Made by a program: the position numbers and the translations under genes
In this document: in pieces, positions 15,589 to 23,772 of the stretch
Layout of the letters: each line of letters begins with the position of its first letter
Position numbering within the stretch: position 1 is the first letter of the stretch
Assembly: GCF_900103125.1 (NCBI RefSeq)
Contig: NZ_FNJV01000008.1
Location: forward strand, 186,001-250,000
From: Mucilaginibacter sp. OK268
Lineage (GTDB): Bacteria > Bacteroidota > Bacteroidia > Sphingobacteriales > Sphingobacteriaceae
Reading direction: 5' to 3'
DNA: 64,000 bases
Notes under the pieces: generated by a model
Databases searched by the model: none
What the model saw: only the letters and a program-made list of their open reading frames with translations
What the model was told of the DNA's origin: nothing

Positions 15589-15657
15589 TCGGCAGGGATT
15601 TTAGTCTCTGCTCTTTTAGCCTGTGGTCGGTGTTATCACCGCACCACAAACAGAATA

Positions 15658-17325
15658 TTACAAACCCTTACCTATCCTCACCAAATAAAAGCGTTCCAAT
15701 GTACCCAGTCTGCTGGTTTTGATGATGAATGGTAGCGTCATGTTTTCATTAGGGTAATTATAGAATGCCTGTACTATCCGGAAATTGGTGTGGTTCTTTT
15801 CCAGCTCCGCCTTTAATCCGTCGTCTATCAGGATAAGGGCATTGCTGTGCGTGGCCGCCTGGGCCATGCTCATAAAGGTTACCGGCTGATGGGTATAAAA
15901 ATCGAAAGCGTTGGGCACATCAAAAGCGGCTATGATCTCGTCGTTTGGATAATGTTGATTAATGTATTCGGCCGCGTGGACGTCGCCTTTAAACTTGAGC
16001 AGCGTGGGGTAAACTACGCCCATGAGGTAAGCGTTAACCCATAAACCCATTACAGCGGTTAATAAAACCAGGGCCCTTTGCGGGTTGCCGCTGTTTTTAT
16101 AAATGTACAAAGCAATACCGATGAGCAGGATACAAAGCGCTATAAACACGGGCCAGCGTTCGGGCGCATAAACAAAGTTAAGCACCGTTACCGCGATGAC
16201 GAGCAACACCACGATAGCGTATTGAGCAATGGTAAAGAACTTGTTTTTGTTTTGGATCGCTTCGCGGATGAAACCTGCCGTAATGATAGCAAAGAAAGGA
16301 AACAGGATATTGGTATAAAAGGGTAGCTGAAATTTGGATACCGAAAATATCAGCAACATTACTACCGAGCCGCTGATGGTAATATACTCGGGCAGCTTTA
16401 CCCCTTTGATCATTTTGCCAATATGCCTGATCAGCGCGTAATAAAACAACAGCATCCACGGCGCAAAGGCCCACAGCAGTGTATGCAGAAAAAAGAAGAT
16501 ACTGCCATGCGTATTGCGGATAAAACTGTTGTTGTTGAAACGACCAAACTGGCTGTCCCACAAAAACCAATGAATTCCCGATATGCCTGTTTTGCCAAAC
16601 ACCACTTTTTCGGGGTGCATATCAAACTGTATATATAAGGTATAAATTTCGGGCAGGGTAAAAACGGCGACCAATATAAAAGCCAGCAGCCATTTCCAAT
16701 GGAACAGACTTTTGAGATCTTTTTTAAACAGGTAATCGCCTATGATAGCGCTGCCGATGGGGATGAGCAGGTAAATACCCTTGGTCATGACCGCGCAGGC
16801 TGTAAACAGGGCTCCAAGCAAAATATCGGCCCAGCCAAAACGCTCTTTAAGTTTATAAAAGTGATATACGGCCCCTATGAGCAAACCCATGATATAAGGC
16901 TCGGCCCGCACATCGGTGTTCGACATGAGCACGTGCTGCGCGGTAAGCAAGATCAGTGTGGCGATCAATGAGGTCTCCAGGTCGTAAAATTTGCGGGCCA
17001 GTTTATAGGTATACACCACCGACATCAGGAAAAACAACAAAGCTGGTAATTTATAAGCGATGGTATTGATGCCAAAGATCTTAAAACTGAGCGCGGCCAT
17101 CCAGAACGGAAAATGGGGTTTATCCAGCCAATCTTTCCCATGATAGATGAGGTCGGTAAAATTATTGCTTTGGGCCATGCCACGGGCAATCACGCTGTAC
17201 AAACTAGGGTCGTCGGTAAAATAACGGATACCGATGCCGGCTATATTCACCAATATGGCCAGTGCCAGCACTACGATGTATGGCTTTTTATTTGCGGAAG
17301 ATAAAGTGCTTGCTGAACTATTCAC
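15658..17325 (-). CDS. GT39-like (ArnT/PMT type) integral membrane glycosyltransferase
   Basis: A 555-residue polytopic protein with a GT-C fold. Early features are diagnostic: a first TM helix (20-36), then the catalytic first loop FTDDPSLYSVIARGMAQS with the Asp pair, and DKPHFPFWMAALSFKIFG. At least ten further hydrophobic segments follow, then a soluble C-terminal part (about 440-555). These enzymes move a sugar from a polyprenyl-phosphate donor to lipid A, protein or glycan on the periplasmic side; the acceptor here is unknown. A paralogue is at 34051. No partner gene is adjacent, the next one upstream being a cytoplasmic glycosyltransferase 199 bases away. Confidence 0.88.
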   Translation of the reverse strand: MNSSASTLSSANKKPYIVVLALAILVNIAGIGIRYFTDDPSLYSVIARGMAQSNNFTDLIYHGKDWLDKPHFPFWMAALSFKIFGINTIAYKLPALLFFLMSVVYTYKLARKFYDLETSLIATLILLTAQHVLMSNTDVRAEPYIMGLLIGAVYHFYKLKERFGWADILLGALFTACAVMTKGIYLLIPIGSAIIGDYLFKKDLKSLFHWKWLLAFILVAVFTLPEIYTLYIQFDMHPEKVVFGKTGISGIHWFLWDSQFGRFNNNSFIRNTHGSIFFFLHTLLWAFAPWMLLFYYALIRHIGKMIKGVKLPEYITISGSVVMLLIFSVSKFQLPFYTNILFPFFAIITAGFIREAIQNKNKFFTIAQYAIVVLLVIAVTVLNFVYAPERWPVFIALCILLIGIALYIYKNSGNPQRALVLLTAVMGLWVNAYLMGVVYPTLLKFKGDVHAAEYINQHYPNDEIIAAFDVPNAFDFYTHQPVTFMSMAQAATHSNALILIDDGLKAELEKNHTNFRIVQAFYNYPNENMTLPFIIKTSRLGTLERFYLVRIGKGL

Positions 17326-17433
17326 CAGGGATATTTAGAGTACAAAATAACACATTATAATACGAAAAGGAAAACACATTGTCATCTCGACTGCAGGGAG
17401 AATAATAACCCGTGAAAAGACTTTTTCTAAAAA

Positions 17434-17513
17434 GGGTGTCATGCTGAGCTCCGTCGAAGCATGGTGGGCAGGCCTCTGCACTCTACCCTTCGACGGAGCT
17501 CAGGGTGACACCC
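17434..17513. repeat. Type C palindromic repeat
   Basis: GGGTGTCATGCTGAGCTCCG and CGGAGCTCAGGGTGACACCC are near-perfect inverted arms around a 30-base loop; TCGAAG/CTTCGA extend the stem. It lies between the two glycosyltransferase genes. Confidence 0.9.
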
Positions 17514-17524
17514 CTCTCTCTATC

Positions 17525-18505
17525 TTATGCGTTCCAGGGCAAGTATTTGGGAGATGCTTCCTTAAGTGTCGGGCTAAGCGGGTTCAGGGTTTCGCCATTT
17601 AAAACTCTTTCGTATAGCGAAAGATAGCGCTGCGCCATTTTTTGAACGGTGAAATGCTCCATGGCATAATCATGGCAAAGTTGGTTGTTAAACGTATCTA
17701 TAGCTTTTAGTCCGGCTACCAGTTCCTGTTTGCTGTTGCTGAGCAAACCAACCTCGGCCGGTACCAGTTCGGGTAACGATCCGTAAGGCGTACCAAACAC
17801 GGGGCAGCCAAAATACAAACTTTCGATAATAGCCAAACCAAAAGGCTCATGCCATAAAACCGGGAACAGTAAGCCCTTTGAAGCATTCAACACGACCGAC
17901 TTTTGGTCGTTATCAACCATGCCCTTAAAGCTCACATTTAAATTGGGTGTAAAGCGCAATCCCATCTTCAGGTTTAAACGTGTGCCACCCAATACCACCA
18001 GTTTGTTACGACTTTGGGTGGCTATATCAATGGCGCCTTTCACATTTTTAACGCGCCAGGCTGCTTTAGCCAAAAAGTGAGTATGGGTACGTTTCTGTTG
18101 CAGATTGGGCTTAGGATAATCGTCGGGGTCGAGACCATGGTGTACAAATGAGGTTGAACCATGGCGGGCAGCATGATCGGCAGATACAAATACGGAGTTT
18201 TGATCCAATACATGCCCATAGCCCGGGTTATTATGTACATTAATCAGGTATGGCTTTTTGGTAAAGCCACTTACCTGGAAATGAAAATGTACCACATCAA
18301 TATCATCGGGTACCTGCAAGTTCATATCAGCAGCAGAATCATAAACCAGTACTTTAGCAAAGGGACAAGTGGAACCCTCGGCCACCAGGTAAGTAACCTC
18401 ATGCCCCAGGCGGTTAAGCTCTTTACCCAACCACCAGATCACCCTTTCGGTACCGCCATATTTGGTAGCCGGTATAGCGGTATTGTTAACTATTAATATT
18501 TTCAT
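17525..18505 (-). CDS. Glycosyltransferase, GT4-like GT-B fold
   Basis: A 326-residue soluble glycosyltransferase. The N-terminal Rossmann domain starts MKILIVNNTAIPATKYGGTE (GG loop near the donor site) and the C-terminal domain has the GT1/GT4 nucleotide-sugar motif PVLWHEPFGLAIIESLYFG (EPFGLxxxE) followed by CPVFGTPYGSLPELV. It is shorter than typical GT4 enzymes (about 370-400) but both domains are present. Donor and acceptor cannot be told from sequence. It lies upstream of the GT39-like gene on the same strand, separated by a type C repeat, so co-transcription is uncertain. Confidence 0.88.
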   Translation of the reverse strand: MKILIVNNTAIPATKYGGTERVIWWLGKELNRLGHEVTYLVAEGSTCPFAKVLVYDSAADMNLQVPDDIDVVHFHFQVSGFTKKPYLINVHNNPGYGHVLDQNSVFVSADHAARHGSTSFVHHGLDPDDYPKPNLQQKRTHTHFLAKAAWRVKNVKGAIDIATQSRNKLVVLGGTRLNLKMGLRFTPNLNVSFKGMVDNDQKSVVLNASKGLLFPVLWHEPFGLAIIESLYFGCPVFGTPYGSLPELVPAEVGLLSNSKQELVAGLKAIDTFNNQLCHDYAMEHFTVQKMAQRYLSLYERVLNGETLNPLSPTLKEASPKYLPWNA

Positions 18506-18866
18506 GCAGCCGATGAATGTAAGCGTCCGAATTTCGGAATTTTAATTTGGATTGAAGATTTCTGATATCGATGGTCGGAAGAACCAACACCGCACAATAA
18601 ATTAAATTTTTTTTCTAAATCCTAATTTTTACCGGTATTGCACATAAATAGCCACACAAACGTTTGATAAACCAATAAAACACATCATCAACCTGCTTTT
18701 TAAAGAAAAATCCCCACAAAAAATCATATAAATGATATAAATCACTAAAATAAGGGAGATGTATCTCCATATATTTTCACTAATTTTCACATTACCAATA
18801 CAATCTACCAACTTTTTTAATTATTTTAGAAACTTCATTAAGTTCTTAACAATTTAACTAAAAGAA
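18506..18866. other. AT-rich divergent intergenic region
   Basis: Contains, close to the glycosyltransferase start, the 17-base string CGAATTTCGGAATTTTA (18528-18544), also present upstream of murB. The rest is AT-rich. A weak -7-like TATTTTAG is at 18822-18829 ahead of the sugar transporter. A 60-codon minus-strand frame (18629-18811) encodes two hydrophobic stretches but has only a TTG or GTG start and no recognisable family. Confidence 0.5.
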
Positions 18867-20183
18867 ATGGATTCTGTTATCAAAGCCGAAAAGCCGGCAG
18901 CAAAAAGTTCGGGTATCAACCCTATTATTATTATAGGTGCATTATTTTTCATTTTCGGGTTTGTAACCTGGCTAAATTCTGTATTGATACCCTATTTAAA
19001 AATTGCCTGTCAGCTTAATAATTTTGAATCCTATCTTGTAACAACTGCTTTTTACATCGCCTATTTACTGATGGCCAAACCATCGGCCTGGGTGCTTAAA
19101 CTATTTGGATTTAAAAATGGAATGGCTGTTGGCTTAATAGTTATTGCATTGGGAGCACTTATCTTTATTCCTGCCGCGCTCACCAGAGTATACAGTGTTT
19201 TTTTAATTGGCTTGTTTGTGCAGGGCACGGGATTGGCTATTTTGCAATCCGCATCAAATCCATATATCACTATTATCGGTCCGCCCGAAGGTGCAGCTAA
19301 GCGCATGAGCATTATGGGTATTTTTAATAAATGCGCGGGTGTGCTAGCCCCTATCGCCCTGGGTGCATTGGTATTAAACAACATAGATGCTTTTAGCGCC
19401 AGTCTGGTAAAACTAAGTCCGGCCGAAAAAATAGTACAGCTTAACGAATTAGCATCAAGAGTAATATTACCTTATATCATTATAGTGGTTGTGCTTGCTA
19501 TATTAGCCGTTCTGATTTACTTTTCGGGTTTGCCCGAAATTGATACCGAACATGAGGACGAGGCGGTAGCAGCAGCCAACTCGGGCAAAAACAGCATACT
19601 TCAGTTTCCGCATTTAATATTGGGGGTAGTTGCACTTTTCTTTTACGTAGGCGCCGAAGTAATTGCCGGCGATTCGATCATAGGTTATGGAACCGCCAAT
19701 CATATACCCATGGCTACGGCCAAATATTTTGCATCGGGTACGTTGATCTGTATGGTTATTGGTTATTTTTCGGGTATCCTGTTTATTCCCCGCTACATTA
19801 GTCAGCAAAAAGCTTTGGTTTATTCGGCTGTGTTAGGAGCTGTATTGACCATTATAGCGCTATTTACGCCTAAATATATTTCAATTGGTTGTATAGCGCT
19901 TTTGGGCCTGGCCAATTCATTAATGTGGCCGGCTATATGGCCGCTGGCTTTATCAGGCCTGGGTAGATTTACCAAAATCGGTTCGTCATTATTGGTTATG
20001 GGTATTGCTGGCGCGGCGGTTTTCCCGCCTATTTATGGTTTCCTGGTTGATAGATTTAAAACCAGCCTCGGCCCTGAAGCAGCAGCTCAAACATCTTACT
20101 GGATCCTGTTACCTATTTACTTGTTCATCTTATATTTTGCAGCTATTGGCTATAAAAAGGGGAAACATGTTATAGCGGTGTAA
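18867..20183 (+). CDS. Sugar MFS transporter, FucP/GluP-like
   Basis: A 438-residue, 12-helix major facilitator. The family marks of the FHS subgroup are seen: FFIFGFVTWLNSVLIPYLK in TM1 (the NSVLIPYLK string of FucP and GluP), GLFVQGTGLAILQSASNPYI in TM4-5, and GIFNKCAGVLAPIALG. It should import a hexose (fucose, glucose or galactose class) with protons. No catabolic enzyme or regulator is adjacent, so the substrate remains open. A central loop of about 30 residues with acidic residues (DTEHEDEAVAA) separates the two halves. Confidence 0.92.
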   Translation: MDSVIKAEKPAAKSSGINPIIIIGALFFIFGFVTWLNSVLIPYLKIACQLNNFESYLVTTAFYIAYLLMAKPSAWVLKLFGFKNGMAVGLIVIALGALIFIPAALTRVYSVFLIGLFVQGTGLAILQSASNPYITIIGPPEGAAKRMSIMGIFNKCAGVLAPIALGALVLNNIDAFSASLVKLSPAEKIVQLNELASRVILPYIIIVVVLAILAVLIYFSGLPEIDTEHEDEAVAAANSGKNSILQFPHLILGVVALFFYVGAEVIAGDSIIGYGTANHIPMATAKYFASGTLICMVIGYFSGILFIPRYISQQKALVYSAVLGAVLTIIALFTPKYISIGCIALLGLANSLMWPAIWPLALSGLGRFTKIGSSLLVMGIAGAAVFPPIYGFLVDRFKTSLGPEAAAQTSYWILLPIYLFILYFAAIGYKKGKHVIAV

Positions 20184-20190
20184 AAATTTT

Positions 20191-20281
20191 GTCTGAACCT
20201 TGATTAAACAGATTTAGGGATTACCTTGATTTTAAGAAATAATCGTGGTAATCCTTAAATCCCCAAAATCGTGGTTCAGAC
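20191..20281. repeat. Inverted repeat with GTCTGAACC / GGTTCAGAC ends
   Basis: GTCTGAACCTTGATT at the left pairs with AATCGTGGTTCAGAC at the right; inside, GGATTACC and GGTAATCC pair again. The last base is the first of the crtZ stop triplet on this strand. It fills the gap between two convergent genes, so it may end transcription. The word GTCTGAACC also occurs twice at 44553-44605. Confidence 0.85.
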
Positions 20282-20721
20282 TATTTCCTGAACCACTTCC
20301 TGCTGGCTACCAACAACCCAAACTCTTCCGAAGGATTTTTCTGCATGGATTTATGATGGATCTTATGCGCCCGGCGGATCCCTGCCAGGTAGCGGTTATT
20401 ACTTTTGAAGGCTTTAAAACGGTTATGGATAAACCAATCGTGGAAGATAAAATAGATGATACCATATATACTAATGCCGGTGCCTATCCAGAAGTGATAG
20501 TCTAAACTGATATGCCCTATCCACATCAGCCATAAAGCAAAGGCAGCGAAGCCTATGCTGAACAGATCGTTCAGCTCAAACCAGCCATGGCGTTCCTGAT
20601 GATGCGTTTTGTGGATAAACCACAGTGGCCCATGAAATAGGTATTTATGCATGGCCCAGGATAGTAATTCCATAACCGCGATGGTGGTTATTGTGATCCC
20701 TAAGTTTAACAGTATATTCAT
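20281..20721 (-). CDS. crtZ: Beta-carotene hydroxylase-like fatty acid hydroxylase superfamily protein (CrtZ-like)
   Basis: A 146-residue membrane di-iron oxygenase of the CrtZ size class. Histidine clusters are in the expected order: HKYLFHG, HKTHHQERHG, FHDWFIHNRF and RRAHKIHHK. Four hydrophobic segments carry them. CrtZ hydroxylates the beta rings of carotenoids (towards zeaxanthin), which would suit the yellow-pink pigments of the group; no other carotenoid gene is adjacent, so the substrate is inferred. Its start lies six bases from one arm of the inverted repeat that brackets the next gene. Confidence 0.85.
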   Translation of the reverse strand: MNILLNLGITITTIAVMELLSWAMHKYLFHGPLWFIHKTHHQERHGWFELNDLFSIGFAAFALWLMWIGHISLDYHFWIGTGISIYGIIYFIFHDWFIHNRFKAFKSNNRYLAGIRRAHKIHHKSMQKNPSEEFGLLVASRKWFRK

Positions 20722-20726
20722 TTACT

Positions 20727-20745
20727 GTTGTAAGGTTGAAATGTT
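20727..20745. repeat. Left 19-base arm of inverted repeat flanking the four-helix-bundle gene
   Basis: GTTGTAAGGTTGAAATGTT is the exact reverse complement of 21149-21167. It overlaps the stop codon of the bracketed gene. Confidence 0.9.
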
Positions 20746-21037
20746 ATTTTTTCTTCTTTTCTGCCTCGAATTTCTTTAAGTAATCAATAAGCGATTTTGT
20801 TTTACTTGAAAACTCGATGCTTTTTGTATACAAATCATTGTACACCGTGTCATTGATTTTACCTGATCTGTACAAAATTATCAACTTGTTTCTAAACTCG
20901 CCTGAGGACCCTTTTGCATAGTTTAAAAATCTGATAAAATCAGGATTGTTATTATATTCAAATCCTTCTGCAATGTTATCAGACATTGAACAGGCTGCTC
21001 TTCTTATCTGGTCTTTCATCCCCCAATCTGATTTCAT
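20744..21037 (-). CDS. Four-helix-bundle protein of the 23S rRNA IVS (S23) family, start unclear
   Basis: At least 97 residues from the ATG at 21037, with QIRRAACSMSDNIAEGFEYN, the hallmark of the S23/IVS family, and DFIRFLNYAKGSSGEFRNKL. The family normally begins about 25 residues earlier, and the same frame is indeed open to 21115 and encodes a matching KFEDLEIWKIAVSI segment. That segment has no ATG, GTG or TTG, and an in-frame TAA (21116-21118) stands immediately before it. So either a CTG/ATT start is used, the N-terminus is truncated to the internal ATG, or the original start was lost by a small mutation. The gene lies exactly between perfect 19-base inverted repeats. Function is unknown; free-standing members are common. 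Confidence 0.75.
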   Translation of the reverse strand: MKSDWGMKDQIRRAACSMSDNIAEGFEYNNNPDFIRFLNYAKGSSGEFRNKLIILYRSGKINDTVYNDLYTKSIEFSSKTKSLIDYLKKFEAEKKKK

Positions 21038-21148
21038 GGGCTCAGCATCACATAAAGAATATACTTCAACAGCAATGGAAACAGCTATTTTCCAAATCTC
21101 CAGGTCTTCAAATTTTTAAAACTTAGCCAAGCAGCGTTACAACATTAA

Positions 21149-21167
21149 AACATTTCAACCTTACAAC
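21149..21167. repeat. Right 19-base arm of inverted repeat flanking the four-helix-bundle gene
   Basis: AACATTTCAACCTTACAAC, perfect inverted partner of 20727-20745. A partial second copy (GTTACAACATT) adjoins it at 21136-21146. It lies just downstream of the lpd stop at 21175. Confidence 0.9.
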
Positions 21168-21174
21168 AAATAAA

Positions 21175-22578
21175 TTACATATGTATCGGCCTGTTGTCTG
21201 TAGCTGCTAAGCAGGCTTCGCGCATGGCTTCGGTGTAAGTTGGGTGGGCGTGGCTCATGCGCGAAATATCTTCGGCACTGGCACGGTATTCCATCGCAAC
21301 AACGGCCTCGGCTATCATATCAGCAGCCCGCGGACCGATCATGTGAACACCCAGGATCTCGTCGGTAGTAGCGTCAGCCAGTACTTTCACAAAACCATCC
21401 AGATCACCGCTGGCACGTGCGCGACCACTGGCTTTGAATGGGAACGATCCTGTTTTATATTTTACACCAGCTGCTTTCAGCTGCTCTTCGGTTTGCCCAA
21501 CAGCAGCAACTTCTGGCCAGGTATAAACAACTCCCGGTATCAGGTTATAATCGATATGTGGTTTCTGACCGGCAATGATCTCGGCAACCAAAGTACCTTC
21601 ATCTTCGGCTTTGTGGGCCAGCATGGCGCCTTTAATCACGTCGCCAATAGCGTACACGCCTTTCACACTGGTTTCCAGGTGATCATTCACGGTGATCTTA
21701 CGGCCGCGTTCTTCAACCGTGATACCAATTTTATCCAGGCCTAAACCATCAGTGTAAGCCACACGACCAACAGCAACCAGGCAGTAATCGCCTTTCAGTT
21801 CCTGTTTCTCGCCTTTCGGGGTATCAAAGGTTATGGTTACTTCTTTACCTTTTACGGTAACGCCGGTAACTTTATGACCCAGGTAAAACTCCATACCCAG
21901 TTTGGTCAACACTTTTTGCAGCTCTTTCCCCAAACCTTTATCCATAGTTGGGATAATGCCATCCATAAATTCAATTACAGATACTTTTGAGCCTAAACGG
22001 GCATAAACAGAACCCAGCTCCAAACCAATAACACCGCCGCCTATCAGCACCAGGTGTTTAGGGATTTCGGTCAGGGTTAACGCTTCGGTTGAGGTAATGA
22101 TCCGTTTTTTATCGATCTTTAAAAATGGCAGTGCCGATGGTTTTGAACCGGTAGCGATGATCACGTTTTTGCTGGTGATCTCAGTTTCGGTGCCATCGCT
22201 CTTTTTAACGATGATGGTATTTTTATCTTTAAAAGACCCTACACCATAGTGGGTATCGATCTTATTTTTTTTCATCAGGTAAACAATACCACTGGTATTG
22301 GCATCAACAACTTCCTGCTTGCGTTTGATCATCTGGCCGAAATCAATTTTCAGGTTATCCAGGTTAATACCATGCGTTTTAAAGGAATGGGCCGCGTTAT
22401 GGTAATGTTCAGATGAATCAAGCAGGGCTTTGGATGGGATACAGCCTACATTAAGACAAGTACCGCCAAGGGTAGTATATTTTTCAACAATCGCGGTTTT
22501 TAAACCAAGCTGGGCACAACGTATAGCGGCTACATAGCCACCTGGGCCCGAACCGATAACGATAACATCATATTGCAT
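21175..22578 (-). CDS. lpdA: Dihydrolipoyl dehydrogenase
   Basis: A 467-residue flavoprotein, the E3 component of 2-oxoacid dehydrogenase complexes and the glycine cleavage system; it reoxidises dihydrolipoamide with NAD+. Motifs: FAD site VIGSGPGGYVAAI (7-19), redox-active GGTCLNVGC with Cys41 and Cys46, NAD site LIGGGVIGLELGSVYARLG, YAIGDVIKGAMLAHKAEDEG, and the active-site HAHPTYTE near the C-terminus. ATG 22578 gives the usual MQYDVIVIG start; an in-frame TTG eight codons upstream was rejected. E1 and E2 genes are not in the window. A phosphotransferase-fold gene precedes it by 63 bases. Confidence 0.97.
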   Translation of the reverse strand: MQYDVIVIGSGPGGYVAAIRCAQLGLKTAIVEKYTTLGGTCLNVGCIPSKALLDSSEHYHNAAHSFKTHGINLDNLKIDFGQMIKRKQEVVDANTSGIVYLMKKNKIDTHYGVGSFKDKNTIIVKKSDGTETEITSKNVIIATGSKPSALPFLKIDKKRIITSTEALTLTEIPKHLVLIGGGVIGLELGSVYARLGSKVSVIEFMDGIIPTMDKGLGKELQKVLTKLGMEFYLGHKVTGVTVKGKEVTITFDTPKGEKQELKGDYCLVAVGRVAYTDGLGLDKIGITVEERGRKITVNDHLETSVKGVYAIGDVIKGAMLAHKAEDEGTLVAEIIAGQKPHIDYNLIPGVVYTWPEVAAVGQTEEQLKAAGVKYKTGSFPFKASGRARASGDLDGFVKVLADATTDEILGVHMIGPRAADMIAEAVVAMEYRASAEDISRMSHAHPTYTEAMREACLAATDNRPIHM

Positions 22579-22641
22579 AAGTTTGTATTTTGTGGTTGGC
22601 AAAGTTAATGGTTATTAGGCTATTATTTTATAGATTAATGG

Positions 22642-23640
22642 TCAAAATTCACAATACTTATCTGTCCACACTTTTATCAGCGCAACCCTGTCTTTAATAA
22701 ATTTCGGACCGAAAAACGGGTTCGACCAATCATCGAAGTTTTCATATTGAAAGCCCAGGTAAAATATCCAGAACCCTACGCCCAGATATGGAATGGACTT
22801 GATTTCCGGCTCAGATACCGGCCTTACTTTGCGGTAGGCTTCTATAAAAACCTTAAACATGCGGTCGGCTTCTTCGTCGGTGAGTTTGCCGGTAAATACA
22901 TGCATAAAAAAATGCACAAAGAACGACATCAGATCGTTTGCCAGGTAACCTTGTCCCGCAAAATCGAAATCAAAAAAGGTGATCCCGCCATTATCGTCAA
23001 AATGAAAGTTTTTGGGCAAAAAATCATACTGGCAGTATCCGTAGCTAAACTTCTTTGTATCAAACGTATTTAGCTTTTGAATTACCTGCATGGCTGTTTC
23101 CTTTAAATAAGTGTATTCATCCGGGAGGTCGGCAAACACAGGCTTCAGAACTTTCAGGGGTCCGGTTAGCGTGGTATCAATGGTATAAGCTTTTCTTTTA
23201 TAGTTCAGCTTCACCACCGAGGTGATGTTATGAACCGTGGCCATTTCACGGCCTACGGTTTTTAGCTGCTCATCAGACAGATCAAGGCTAACCTTCCCTT
23301 CAGCATAGGAAAACAAAATGCCGTAACGGATGCCTTCGGCGGCATCAAACTTTTGTATCTGGCTACCCAAAATATCGGTCAGCGGGTAGGATACATTGGC
23401 GCCATACTCTTTCAACATATTCAACAATTCCACTTCACCCTGAATCTCGGTTAATGAGCGGTGCATATCGCGGTAAATTTTTAAAATATATTTTGAATCA
23501 GCTCCTTCTAAAATATAGGTATCGCTCACCCCGTGCAGTAAAAACCGGCATGTGGTCAGATTTAAACGATAAGCTGTTTCAATATATTCTTTTAAAGCAA
23601 TGGCCGATAAAGTGGAATACTGGGCTGGAAATGATGTCAT
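22642..23640 (-). CDS. Phosphotransferase enzyme family (APH / choline kinase fold) protein
   Basis: A 332-residue protein with the aminoglycoside phosphotransferase-type kinase fold: RFLLHGVSDTYILEGADSKY in the N-lobe with YILKIYRD (ATP lysine), GEVELLNML helix C, the catalytic loop YCQYDFLPKNFHFDD and the metal loop ITFFDFDFAGQGYLANDLMSF. In the catalytic loop the usual HxDxxxxN has Gln in place of His but keeps Asp and Asn. The physiological substrate (small alcohol, amino acid or sugar) is unknown, and resistance is unlikely to be its role. Its ATG at 23640 is well placed. Confidence 0.8.
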   Translation of the reverse strand: MTSFPAQYSTLSAIALKEYIETAYRLNLTTCRFLLHGVSDTYILEGADSKYILKIYRDMHRSLTEIQGEVELLNMLKEYGANVSYPLTDILGSQIQKFDAAEGIRYGILFSYAEGKVSLDLSDEQLKTVGREMATVHNITSVVKLNYKRKAYTIDTTLTGPLKVLKPVFADLPDEYTYLKETAMQVIQKLNTFDTKKFSYGYCQYDFLPKNFHFDDNGGITFFDFDFAGQGYLANDLMSFFVHFFMHVFTGKLTDEEADRMFKVFIEAYRKVRPVSEPEIKSIPYLGVGFWIFYLGFQYENFDDWSNPFFGPKFIKDRVALIKVWTDKYCEF

Positions 23641-23772
23641 AAATAGGGCAGATAATTATAGAAAAAAGAAATAGTAAATGGTCTTTATTTTAACTTTATT
23701 GTAACAGTGTTGCAGTAATAAGTTGAATTAACGATTTACTTGCTAAATTAGGGGTTTAAATTGACTGATCTC

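Larger units (their letters stand above)
14780..15657. other. Long intergenic region without a convincing gene, rich in palindromic repeats
   Basis: Holds, in order: a run of GATGTCGGAT-like words (14787-14820), a 17-base string shared with the flank of the glycosyltransferase at 18505 (14828-14844), AT-rich DNA to about 15200, a type B repeat (15225-15320), a related element GTCATGCTGAGG...GATGAC (15359-15433), and a GC-rich group of short-loop hairpins (15502-15588). Open frames here are short, lack family motifs and run through the repeats. Confidence 0.7.

Noticed and set aside
18629..18811. 60-codon minus-strand frame with two hydrophobic stretches in the 18.5-18.9 kb gap
   Set aside because: Only TTG or GTG starts, very AT-rich DNA where hydrophobic codons are expected by chance, and no family resemblance. 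Kept as a note in the intergenic entry.
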